From: Platanthera guangdongensis
Lineage: Eukaryota; Streptophyta; Magnoliopsida; Asparagales; Orchidaceae
Reading direction: 5' to 3'
Assembly (NCBI GenBank): GCA_039583875.1
Contig: CM077163.1
Coordinates: 235,034,646-235,098,645, forward strand
DNA: 64,000 bases
Shown: in pieces, positions 53,804 through 63,190 of the stretch
Position numbering within the stretch: the first letter of the stretch is position 1
Layout of the letters: each line of letters opens with the position of its first letter
The notes under the pieces: model-generated
Databases searched by the model: none
What the model was told of the DNA's origin: nothing
The model's input: the letters and a program-made list of their open reading frames with translations, nothing else
Program-made: the position numbers and the translations under genes

Positions 53804-56800
53804 TCACGCCACTTGAAGCCCATCTCCAAATTCCAGCATCAGTTTGTTCAGCTTTCTGCTGTGAATCCTTTCCTGGATCACTCTCAACTCATCGCTGCAT
53901 CCGAAATCCGACCATAAGATTAGAGAACATCAACAATAGGGGGGCAAATAGCCGGTTTATTTAGAAGATTTTACCTGCGGGGAGGGTTGGGTGTCGAGGG
54001 CGAGAGCATCTGCGCCAGCTTGACGGCGTCTTCGGGGCGGCAAATGGCGCGGTTGAAGCACAGATACCGTCCGAAGGCGTCGCTGCTCTCAAAGATGCAG
54101 ATGTGGGCATCAACCAGGAGCTCCAGCTCCACCGCCACCAGCACGCCGTCCTCGTACATCTCCGGTGCGCCTTTCAGGTATGGGTTTGAAGGAGAGAGCT
54201 CGGGACCGGCGAGGATCAGCCCGGCGTTCACCGACACCATGTTGACTCCTCGGTCCATTGCCAGCGCCCATGCGGTTTTCTCGGAGAGCGTCTTCGAAAG
54301 TGCATGCCATAGCTGTAAAATGACCGTTAATTCTGTTAGCTTCACGTTACTAGCTTTGAAAGCATAAAAGTGAATTTACATACCAGTCAAATTTTTTTAT
54401 ATACTTTATTCGCATATATTCGCATATATTTCTATGAACAAATTTCAATTTTGTAGAGAATTTAAATCCTTGATGTTTACTATGAAAGAGGGGGGGAAGG
54501 TATAAATGATGATCTTTATGGTCTGCAATTTTTTTTAAAAAAGTGCGTATTATTTTTTAAAAAATGTGACATTCTCTCAATTTTTATTAAATTTTATAGT
54601 TCGCAAAAAAAAAAATTTCACGGAGACAATGACCCGTGGGAAAGGGGGGTGTTGTATTGCATCGTGCAGTACGCCATCCAATGGCTGTCAGTGCATCAAC
54701 ACTCGCGCCAGGATGCGTGCGCAAGATGAATGCACTCACAGACGTTGGATGTGCTGCACTGCACGGTGGAGTACAGCACACCCCCCGCATCCTCGGCCAG
54801 CGGGGAAAATCCCGTACACGACTGAATGTATATATAAAGCATAATAAGAAAGTCCTTGCAAAATTTTAGAGCCTTGCAAAGAAGTATAATTAATATAACT
54901 TTCCTATCAAAGCTTTTATAAAATTCTAGGAGACATGCAAAATTTGTCAAATATTTGAGCATGACTCCAAATTCATCACAAACATTCATTATTACAAGAT
55001 ATAAAATTTAATTGCAAATTTATATTTATACATTTTTCTATTTTCTATTGAAAACCCATGTATTCTTTCCTCTAGTAAATCATATACAAAAGCTATTGTT
55101 ATTTCCCTTAAAAAAACTATGTACTTCTTTGATGTAATTTATTAATGTGTAGAACCTCCACCAACTATATGAGCTAATTATTTCTCCAACATCCCATGTT
55201 GAGTTAGGATGCAATTCTCCTTTATATGTAAATAAAATGGAATGCCTCCTTTTGGCATCAAGGATAAAGTTGGGCACAACTATTAATGCCCAATTTGTAT
55301 TATGGTTTAGGGCTAACCACTTTCTTAAGCATGAAAGCAACTAAGGGTTTATTTGGGGTACCAGTGTGGCTCCATTACGAAGGCGTCTCAAACAACGCGT
55401 GAAACTTCAATGTTGTTCTTTCATTAATTGTTCGGCGGAGAGGAAGACCTCAATTTGCCGCCGGAATAGAGCCCCCCTGATCCGGGAACCGGCGCTTAAG
55501 AGAGTTTTTTTTTAAGTAAACAGGTGAAAATAATCATGACAAAGCTAGCCAGCAATCTCCATCTCTCACACACTATTCTGTTGAAACTGCCACCAACTAT
55601 TCATAAATGCTTTTGATACTCAATTCCCAACTCCCAACACTTAATTTAGCTACCTTTCCCAGCAATTTATTATTGTTAGGATGTGTTTGAATTGAATTTA
55701 ATTTCAGCTAAGGTTTAGTTGAGAAGAAACTATGTGATAATTTTATTTTCTTTTTGATGAGAAATTGATCAGCCGTGTTCTCTCTACGGTTCCAAGTGTT
55801 GGGCAGTGAATTATGTACATAAGCAAAAAATATAAGTTGCGGAGATGAGAATGCTTAGGTGGATTTGTGGACATGAGACAAAATAAAATTAGAAGAGTGA
55901 CAGCAATTGTAGGGAAAATAGGAGAAGCTCAATTAAGATGGTTAAAGAAGAGAACTAGAAAAAGCTAATAAATCATCACATTTTCAACTACAAAAAAGTG
56001 ACTTTGAAAACAATATTTATAGACTAATAGAAGGAAACTAATGAAGATTACCTTAAACTTTTTGCAAAAAGTAGGCTCGCTCCAATCTCTCTCATGCACA
56101 TCTTCTGTAAATTTCCGGTTCTCCTTCCAAATGACGGCCGTCACCGACGAAGTGAACACCACCCTCTCGACCGCCTCAGCCTGCGCGCACGCTTCTAATA
56201 CGTTATGTGCAGCCCTGACTTCTACCTCCACCATGAATTCCTGCGAGCGATAGTTTCTCAGCGAAAATAGGAGACAGTAATAGAAACAATTGATGCAAAA
56301 AAGATTATCCTCAATTACTTTCACTTGGAAGTTAATTTTATATTGTCAACTTGTTGGTTTTGACTTAGTTGACTCGGTCAACAAGTGTTTAATCCTTTTG
56401 AATTTTATTTTAATATTATATGGTTGTATGCTTTTAATAAGGAGAGAGAGGTTATACTCAATAGGAGAGAGAGAGAGGTTGCATTTATGAGAGGGTAGTT
56501 GGAGAGTTTTCTTTTGCCTATAAATAAGCCCCTTGTAATTCTTTTTTAAGGTTGTTGAATAGAAGTCATTCTTCCTCCCCATTTCGGGTTTAGAGAGAGA
56601 GAGAGGAGCGCTGCAGCGCTGGAACGTTTTTTTTCTGGGCGGTTTGTCAACCAAGTCGCGCGGCTTGAAGTTCTCGCTGGGCTCGGTGATCTCGCCGCGA
56701 GGAGGCGCTCGCGGCTTGTAAGTTTGAGATCTCGCAGCGAGAGGTGATAGTGGCGGGCTGCGCGCTCGCGTGTGGTGGTCTAGCCGCAAGCAAGGGAGGT

Positions 56801-59499
56801 CTCGCAGTTTGGTGTGTTGAGCTCGCGTGCGGCCATCTCGCAAGGGGGGGTGAGCTCGCGGTTTGGTGTGTTGAGCTCGCGTGCGGCGATCTCGCAAGGG
56901 GAGCTCGTGCGGTTTGTGGCGGTCTCGCAAGTTTTGGGTTTGTGGTTTGGAGTCAGGTGGAATCGATTGTGGAGTTGGGATTGAGCGGGAGAGCCCATAC
57001 ACGTTTCCAACACAACTTTCTTCATTCATTGCCTTTATATTATTAACATTATTAATATGTATTTTAATTTAGGCTCTTTTTAGAAAAAAAACATCACAAT
57101 TATAATGTATGTTTGATATGACAATGATGGTGACCGCCCCCAAGAAAAAAAAAATAATGTTTGAACATAAAAATGAATGAAGTTTCTTATGTGAGGCCGG
57201 ACGATCACGAACGACAATTCATAGCAAAGCGCTCGGCCGTCCCGACCGCCGGCACAGTGTCAAACTAATGAGCTGTTTGGAGGGATTTATTTTCACCGGT
57301 CAAACAGTTACGACTTTTATTATTATCACACATTTAGTTGACCGGTGAAAATAAGTCCCTCCACACGGAATCGCCTCAGTATAGTATATATATTATATAT
57401 CACACATTTAGTTGACTTTTTTATTATTATTATTCTATAGTGGTTTGACTAATCTAAATCCGAAGAACCGTGTGCACATAGACCAATGGAACGCGTCTTC
57501 TTGACCGAGCATTAAAAAAAATTACGAGTGATTGTAAGACGGAAATTTAATACTTCTGTGATTTTTTTGGCTCTGATAATCCGATGAAAATATTGCCCTC
57601 ATAAAATGTATATATAATTGGCATGATAACGGTCAAAAGCAAAACTAATTTTGATCATTCTTAGATGAGAATGATGGTTCACAACCACGACATTCGTGAC
57701 CGTGATATCAAATTAAGGTCCGATTCATGCGGCCTACTAGTTTGGGGGGCTTATTTTCACCGGTCAAGCGATTATGATCGCATGAAACGGATCATAATTA
57801 AGACCCGATTCATGCGGCCGTAACCGCTTGACCGGTGAAAATAAGTCCCCCAAACGAAGTCTAAGGCTCCGCTTGGCATGGTGGTGGCGGTCATGAACAT
57901 AGGGGTTAAATTGTTACTCGTTAATGTTCACCTAAGAAACTTCATTCACTTTTATGTTCAAACGGATGACGTTTGTTAGGTGATCCTTAACAAATGACGA
58001 TTTAATCCATGTGTTTACGACCGCCACCAATATGCGCACGGTGATGGGGGTCATGAACACGGGTTAAATTGTCATTCGTTAACTAAACGTCTGCATAAGA
58101 AACTTCGTCTATTGTTATGTTCAAACGATGGATGATGTTTGTAAGGCGAGCCTTAATGAATGAAATGATGGTTTAACCCATGCTTTTACGACTGCCACCG
58201 CTGTGCCAAACGGAACCTAAATCTCTAATGATGCAAAATAAGAATAATTTCATGACATGTGACGTGTAATTAGCGTACCTAACTTGGCGCGTAATATTTA
58301 GCGGCCATTAATTCTGACTTGTGTATCATTAATGGCTGAGCCCGACCCTGATGCCAAAGGGCAATTTTTAGGTACACCTGATGCACCATCATTTACGTGC
58401 AAATGAAATTTTATATACTTGAATTGTATTTTTTCGTAACAAAAAATTAATTGTAACAAAAAACAAATTACAGAATATTAATTATGACATTTTTACAATC
58501 AATTTAAGTACTTAATTGCTCAAATTCTATACAGCTCTGAAAAATTCCATTATATTTTTTGGGATTGTAGCAAAAATTTCAACTGGAAAACATATCAATA
58601 TTTCAGTTGGAATTTTCCAGTAAAATCCAAAAAATATAACTGGAATTTTTTCAGAATTTTATAGAATATGAACAAATAAATAGTTAAATCGATTGTAAAA
58701 ATATCATAATTAATATTCTGTAATTTTTTTTTTTTGCTACAATCAGGTGTACCAAAAAATTTTCAGATGCCAAAAAACACCTCTCTCACGTGGAGCAAAA
58801 GTGAAACAGATAGGACCGGAAACATAATAAATACACTCGTCATGTTTCTTCTTTGTCATATTGCTGTTTGGTGTGTGCTCCGACCAGCCGAATAAGGCTC
58901 AGATTATCCACAAATTTCCGACTGCACCGCAGCGCTGGTATCTGCCGGCGCTACGGAAGCTATAGCTCTGAGCGCCAGCAGAATTGAGGGAAGAAGAAGA
59001 AGTCAAAAAGTCTCCATTAAATTAATGGGGGGGGGGGGGGGGGGGGGGGGGGGGGATACAGCTTCTACTTTGAAGGATGCACGCTTTCGATAAATCGAAC
59101 TTAATGAGCGCCGAAACAGAAGAGGCCGGGAGAGAGGACTCACATCATAGGAGTCGTGGTCAAAAGTGTAGAAGACGCCGGAGCATCCCCGGACGGCCGC
59201 GGCGATGCTGTGGTAGTCCAAGGGGTCAGACCTGAACAAGGCCACGCGATTGCCGTCGTTCCACTGCGACGCCATCGCCATATCCCCTGCACGCACGTAA
59301 GCTGTTCGATTAAATGCGGAAATGAACACTTATCGAGAAAAAATTATGCAGCGGATTCGAACGAACCACGGCCGAAGGAGGCGGCGTGAACGGTGTATCC
59401 TCGGGCGAGAAGTCCGTCTACTAGGGCGGCGCCGAGTCGGCTGGAGGCGTCCATGACGCAGACGGTTTTGCCGGTGTTGCGTGGGCGTGCTGGAGCCAT
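53804..59499 (-). CDS. Cinnamoyl-CoA-reductase-like NAD(P)-binding protein, five exons
   Basis: Model: join(59499-59367, 59286-59144, 56240-56052, 54312-53975, 53894-53804), 894 nt, 297 aa. All four introns are GT-AG and phases match (1, 0, 0, 2). Exon 1 carries the Rossmann start KTVCVMDASSRLGAALVDGL, with the usual glycine motif degenerated to D-A-S-x-x-L-G. Exon 3 carries VVFTSSVTAVIW, the SDR serine strand. Exon 4 begins LWHALSKTLSEKTAW, where the catalytic Tyr of YxxxK is His and the Lys is kept. It continues with GVNMVSVNAGLI and GRYLCFNRAI. This matches my memory of the plant group related to cinnamoyl-CoA and dihydroflavonol reductases (Arabidopsis AT2G23910/AT4G30470 type, about 300 aa), in which the His is usual. 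True cinnamoyl-CoA reductase activity is therefore doubtful. Cytosolic role and substrate are unknown. The ATG at 59499 is the first after the TATA box. No break is seen. Confidence 0.88.
54636..54793. mobile_element. Foldback MITE in intron 3
   Basis: Arms GGGGGGTGTTGTATTGCATC (left) and the complement of GTACAGCACACCCCCCGC (right), with GTGCAGTACGCCATCCAA against TTGGATGTGCTGCACTGCAC. Length about 158 bp. No TSD was established. Confidence 0.65.
55790..55965 (+). mobile_element. LINE reverse-transcriptase C-terminal fragment
   Basis: Reads CWAVNYV, then VAEMRMLRWICGHETK and QLRWLKK in broken frames, the conserved tail region of plant LINE proteins (usually MRMLRWMCGHT and RLRWFGH). Inserted in intron 3 antisense to the host gene. 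Confidence 0.6.
56344..57012 (+). mobile_element. LTR-like repeat with promoter, in intron 2
   Basis: Starts TGTCAACTTG and ends CGTTTCCAACA. CCTATAAATAAGCCCCTTG at about 56518 is a clear TATA region, followed by a transcript-start-like tract and repeated CTCGCGTGCGGCGATCTCGC motifs. No matching TSD (TATAT and CAACT), so the ends are approximate. It could provide an antisense promoter within the gene. Confidence 0.5.
57278..57364. mobile_element. Short palindromic MITE in intron 2
   Basis: GGAGGGATTTATTTTCACCGGTCAA pairs with TTGACCGGTGAAAATAAGTCCCTCC around an AT-rich centre. The same arm sequence recurs at 57740-57855. Confidence 0.7.
57740..57855. mobile_element. Short palindromic MITE in intron 2, second copy
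   Basis: GTTTGGGGGGCTTATTTTCACCGG pairs with CCGGTGAAAATAAGTCCCCCAAAC. Related to 57278-57364. Confidence 0.75.
57865..58217. mobile_element. Tourist/PIF-like MITE, TSD TAA
   Basis: Ends GGCTCCGCTTGGCATGG and TGTGCCAAACGGAACC, flanked by TAA on both sides (57862-57864, 58218-58220). The body is a partial tandem of two units, each with GGGTTAAATTGT and GATGGTTTAACCC-type blocks. Family member of 51336. Confidence 0.8.
58361..58772. mobile_element. Long foldback MITE in intron 2
   Basis: Ends GGTACACCTGATGCACC and CAGGTGTACC; arms of well over 100 bp pair, including ATTACAGAATATTAATTATGAC on the left with its complement on the right, around a short centre. No coding capacity. Confidence 0.8.
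59027..59055. repeat. G29 homopolymer in intron 2
   Basis: 29 consecutive G on the plus strand, that is C29 in the pre-mRNA sense, about 90 nt downstream of the intron 2 donor. The exact length is sensitive to sequencing error. Confidence 0.85.
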
Positions 59500-59568
59500 G
59501 GGAGAGTTGAAAAGGGCGAGGGAGAGAAGAGAAGCGTGTGGTTAATTTAGAAGAGGGGCGAGAGGGGG

Positions 59569-59575
59569 ATTTATA
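59569..59575 (-). promoter_or_regulatory. TATA box of the reductase-like gene
   Basis: The minus strand reads GCATATAAATCC here, about 70 nt upstream of the ATG at 59499. Between them lies a CT-rich leader, as in many plant core promoters. No other TATA-like element lies closer. Confidence 0.6.
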
Positions 59576-59682
59576 TGCGGATGCACTCAAAGGGCGTTGA
59601 AGAAGGCAGGTGGGAGAGAAAGCAGCGGGTTTTGGTTGCTGCATGGTAGAAGTAGACGAATACAGATACAGTCATACAGGTA

Positions 59683-59709
59683 AGAGATAGAGATAGAGAT
59701 AGAGATAGA
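59683..59709. repeat. (AGATAG)n microsatellite in the reductase-like promoter
   Basis: About four to five perfect hexamer units, followed by a GA-rich stretch to about 59750. It lies about 190 bp upstream of the translation start, within the likely promoter, and could be length-polymorphic. Confidence 0.8.
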
Positions 59710-60105
59710 CAGGGAGAGGAGAGAGAGAGTTAGATGAATTGATGAGAGGGAGAGGTTTGGTGGCGGTTAAGCATAAGCGTGCTCAGCTGACCTTCTCGGT
59801 CTGCTCTGCTTCGTTGAGCGGCCGCCGGGTCTTGCTCGTATTAATAAATTGCAGCCGCAGACTGTTGACGGTCAAAAGGGGCCGCCTTTAGCGGTCAGGC
59901 AGGTAAGCTTTTTGCTGTTCAAATTTAATTGTTACATAATTAATGTTATGGATGTGTGTATATACTATTTTTTATATGAATATTTTGTAAAACGTTTACA
60001 TCATTTATGAGCTGTTTGTAATTCAATTTTTAATTTTAGAAGCCCTTAACTCTACCTTCATTCATCCCACAATTGGTTTTTCATGTAATTGATTTCATAA
60101 AGTTT

Positions 60106-60512
60106 CTATTTGGCACAGTTTTTTTTTTTGGTTCCGTTGAGTTTGGACAAAATCACCACTAAGAGAACTAGTTTTGAACATGAAAGTAGATGAATGCTCC
60201 ATTTGGTTCGGCGGTGGTGGATCGATCCGGCTGGTGGAAACAGAGAGTTCGAACCGGAGGGGAGAGGTGGCTGCTCCAAATGGAGCTTTTGGGGATGTTT
60301 CTCAAGGCGGGCGGGCGGGCGAAAACGGAGCAAACGTCGCCGAAGGTTCATTTGTTTACCCTCCTTCCGACAGCGTTTGCCCAAAACGAAGCTGTGAAAC
60401 GCCCAAACAAATAGAGCGGAAGTTTCTTAGGTGAGATCGGGTGTTCAAGAACGGCGGTTCATAACCACCATGACCATGTCCACAACTGCCGCCGCTGTGC
60501 CAAATAGAGCCC
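60106..60512. mobile_element. Tourist-like MITE upstream of the reductase-like gene
   Basis: Ends CTATTTGGCACAG and CTGTGCCAAATAG. Internal GGTTCGGCGGTGGTGGAT recalls the family at 51336 and 57865. About 0.6 kb upstream of the gene start. No TSD found. Confidence 0.6.
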
Positions 60513-61041
60513 CCTCTATGCTTGGGCTCGCAGCACTTGTGAAATAGGAAAAGCTATTTTATAATCATATTTTGTTCCTGTCGTCTTCAGTTTGCGCCAT
60601 GCACCTTAGGTGCCGTTTTAGAATCCTTTCATTTTTCTCTTCATACCACCTAATATTTCGTCCCATGTGATCAAATTTGATGTAAGCCTAGGTGCCGATG
60701 CCGACGCGACCGTGATGCTTTTAGGCGATGCTTCACTCAACTCCCTTCCGGTGTACGTTATGCAATAGAGCTTCTAGCCACACAATATGCTACCAATGTT
60801 CACAACACAAGCACAAGCTACACAGGAGAGAAAATTCCAACTCAGACGACGATTCGAAAAGAGGTCGAAATTATTCCAAAAAAAACAAGAAATAGCGTAG
60901 GATTACCCAATCCTTTAGATCATCAAAATCTCAAGAAAGCACAACGAATAAAGATTGGAAATTAAAGGCGATTGTTAACCGCAACCCGTTATTGGCTAGT
61001 CGCACCCAAAAATCTCCTAACTTTTCACGTCTTTTTGAAAT
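60513..61041. other. No gene recognised
   Basis: Mixed sequence with no motif or repeat ends that I can support. Confidence 0.35.
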
Positions 61042-61259
61042 ACGCCTTGTACATGCAATTTCAGGAAAATTGTTCAACACAAAAGTTGTAGATCTCGACG
61101 AAATCTACAACTTTTATGTTGAACACTTTTCCTGAAATTGCATGTATAAGGCGTATTTCTGAAATGCGCAAAACCTGGGCATATTTCAAAGTACGCCTTG
61201 TACATGCAATTTCAGGAAAAGTGTTCAACACGAAAGTTGTAGATCTCGTCGAGATCTAC
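61042..61259. repeat. Long hairpin repeat, cut by an LTR insertion
   Basis: CGCCTTGTACATGCAATTTC (61042) pairs across about 112 bp with GAAATTGCATGTATAAGGCG (to 61153); the tip reads AGTTGTAGATCTCGACGAAA. A third arm in left orientation starts at 61192 (TACGCCTTGTACATGC) and is interrupted after GAGATCTAC at 61259. Confidence 0.85.
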
Positions 61260-61550
61260 TGTTGAAGCCAAAATTGACCTCTGTGGAGTTCGGGGTCCCT
61301 GAAAGGGGTGACCTCACACCTACTACACTCAAGAGAACGTCACGGACCGGAGACTTAGGAGACTATGAACAGACCCTCGGCTCTAGCGCGGAGGTCTCAC
61401 CTCACACCCGGAAGGCTACCTGAGCACTTCCCCTCCCTAGCCAATGCTTGAGCTAGGGTGCCTTGAAGAGCTCTCTCTACTCTACCAAGAAGAAGCTAAC
61501 GGAGGAGGAAGTTAAAAAAGAAGTCCCTCTTCAAGGCACCCAATGGGGTC

Positions 61551-61558
61551 TATTTATA
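61551..61558 (-). promoter_or_regulatory. TATA box of the right-hand LTR
   Basis: Minus strand AACTATAAATAGACCCC, with a plausible transcript start near 61520. Confidence 0.55.
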
Positions 61559-61684
61559 GTTTTCCAAATCTCAGGGGCCGAAAATGACCAAAATACCCCC
61601 ACGGCCAAAAGGCCTCGGGCCAATAGGAAACCGCCACGCCGGGGGGCAGAGAAGGAAAAACGCGTCACCCAAAGCTAAAAGGGG

Positions 61685-62045
61685 ACCCACCCTGCGGGAC
61701 GGGGCGAGACCCGGCCTGGGGCCGGTCTCGCCCGGCGGCCCGCGGGGCTGGGCGAGACCCGGCCTGGGGCTGGTCTCGCCCGGCCTACCCGCCGGGCTGG
61801 GCGAGACCCGGCCCCGGGCCCGGCTGGGCGAGACCCGGCCTGAGACCCGGCTGGTCTCGCCCGGCGCCCGCGGGGCTGGGCGAGACCCGGCCTGGGGCCG
61901 GTCTCGCCCGGCCTATCCGCCGGGCTGGGCGAGACCCTGGGGCGGTCTGGGCTGCCCCGGTCTGGGGCCGCCCGGCTGAGGGGAAAGAAGGGAGAGGGGG
62001 AGGGGGAGTGCCCGCGGGGCAAGGGGCGAGACCCGGCCTGGGGCC
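61685..62045. repeat. GC-rich irregular tandem repeat with GGCGAGACC / GGTCTCGCC
   Basis: Units of about 49 bp, for example GGGCTGGGCGAGACCCGG then CTGGTCTCGCCCGGCC, repeated with variation about six times. Each unit is partly self-complementary. Apparent reading frames here are composition artefacts. The same motif recurs singly at 62335 and 62520-62570. Confidence 0.85.
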
Positions 62046-63190
62046 GGAAATTCCACAGTTCATGCAAGAAAACCTTTGGATTTAATGCCTATCCCTCGGC
62101 CTTAGGTATCAAAACTATATTTGTACGCGGCGGGGCTTATGATGAGCTCCTATAGACCTAGATTTATAATCGGCATTATTTGGAAAATATGTCTTGTTAA
62201 TCAAAACATGGCATGATATACAATAGTAGGTTTTGTTAGCTTCAAAATATCTAATGCAACCTACCATAAATCTCCCCGGACATCATTCCATCTGCCCGCG
62301 TATTCATATAGGTAAAGAAACCCACCAATGGGCGCTGGGCGAGACCCGAACTACCTCGCCTGGGAAACTCTCTCCACGCCGCCGTCAACCGGCTCGCCCA
62401 AGAAAGGCAATCTATACACCGCCGGGCTGGGTTTCATATAAGTAAAAAGAGTGACCCGGTCTGTCATTTCAAAGGGCCGGTCTCGTCACCCGGCTCCCGA
62501 CACTCGGACACTCGGCCGGGCGAGACCCGGCCTGCTCAACTCGGGCCGGTCAAGGAGGTCTCGCCCGGCCTACTGTTTTGAAAAATATTGCCGCCGGGTT
62601 TCCTGAACCAGCAACTTATTTTGAGCAACATTACCCGGGCCGAAAAAGTGGCATTCCCTAAGAGGCCTCGTCCCCAATTTGGCGGTTTGCTGATCGTGCA
62701 ACTCGGCAACCAAAACAGACTCGCAAGCCCGCGGGAAAAAAGCTCAAACTACGGTCAAAGAGTAACGCCCATCATGGGCAATCAAAATCCGGGGGTTACA
62801 GGGAGGGCCTGCCGATCCCGCCTCCACACACAAATGGCCAGGGCGGGTGCCTACCAACCTGCCGCTCTCACACTCCAACTAAGGGGCCGCCGGGGGAGGC
62901 CGATTTCTCCTCCCCCTACTAGTATGTTTCCAAGCTAGAGCCACAATTGACCACCGAGAGTTCAAAATACTCAAAAAGCTTAAAAACTAAGCACTCCTCA
63001 TTTGTGGCTCACTATTCGCGAATACGAGGTTGTTCACAATCCCCGCTCTTTTCGAGGTTGGTACAAGCTCGGAAAAAAATGTCCAACCCCAACGTATTCG
63101 CGGAGTGTAACTTTCCTGCGGGGTCAACCTGCCAAGGCAGCTAAGGGAGCCTGGGTGGCGAGACCTCCTCCGGGTAACAAACTTGCCTGC

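Larger units (their letters stand above)
54313..56051 (-). other. Intron 3 of the reductase-like gene (1739 nt)
   Basis: GT at 54... side is AAG|GTAATC after 56052 and the acceptor CATTTTACAG precedes 54312. Contents: LINE fragment near 55800-55960, foldback MITE at 54636-54793, otherwise AT-rich. Confidence 0.85.
56241..59143 (-). other. Intron 2 of the reductase-like gene (2903 nt)
   Basis: Donor GAT|GTGAGT next to 59144 and acceptor CGCTCGCAG before 56240. Contains an LTR-like repeat, four foldback elements and a G29 run, listed separately. Confidence 0.85.
61260..63190 (-). mobile_element. 3' end of a large LTR retrotransposon (LTR and GC-rich repeats), partial
   Basis: At 61260 TGTTGAAGCC begins exactly where the hairpin arm breaks, as expected for the terminal CA of a minus-strand LTR. 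The minus strand has TATAAATAGACCCC at 61558-61551, then the leader region to 61260. Above the TATA box lies GC-rich U3-like sequence with GGCGAGACC and GGTCTCGCC repeats. The right LTR boundary was not found. No coding domain is visible, and the element runs past the window. Confidence 0.55.

Noticed and set aside
56346..57029. 227-codon minus-strand frame in intron 2
   Set aside because: It is the reverse of the CTCGCGTGCGGCGATCTCGC repeats in an LTR-like element and has no recognisable domain.
61584..62067. Long Pro/Arg/Gly-rich frames on both strands
   Set aside because: Composition artefact of the GC-rich tandem repeats; no domain or splice evidence.
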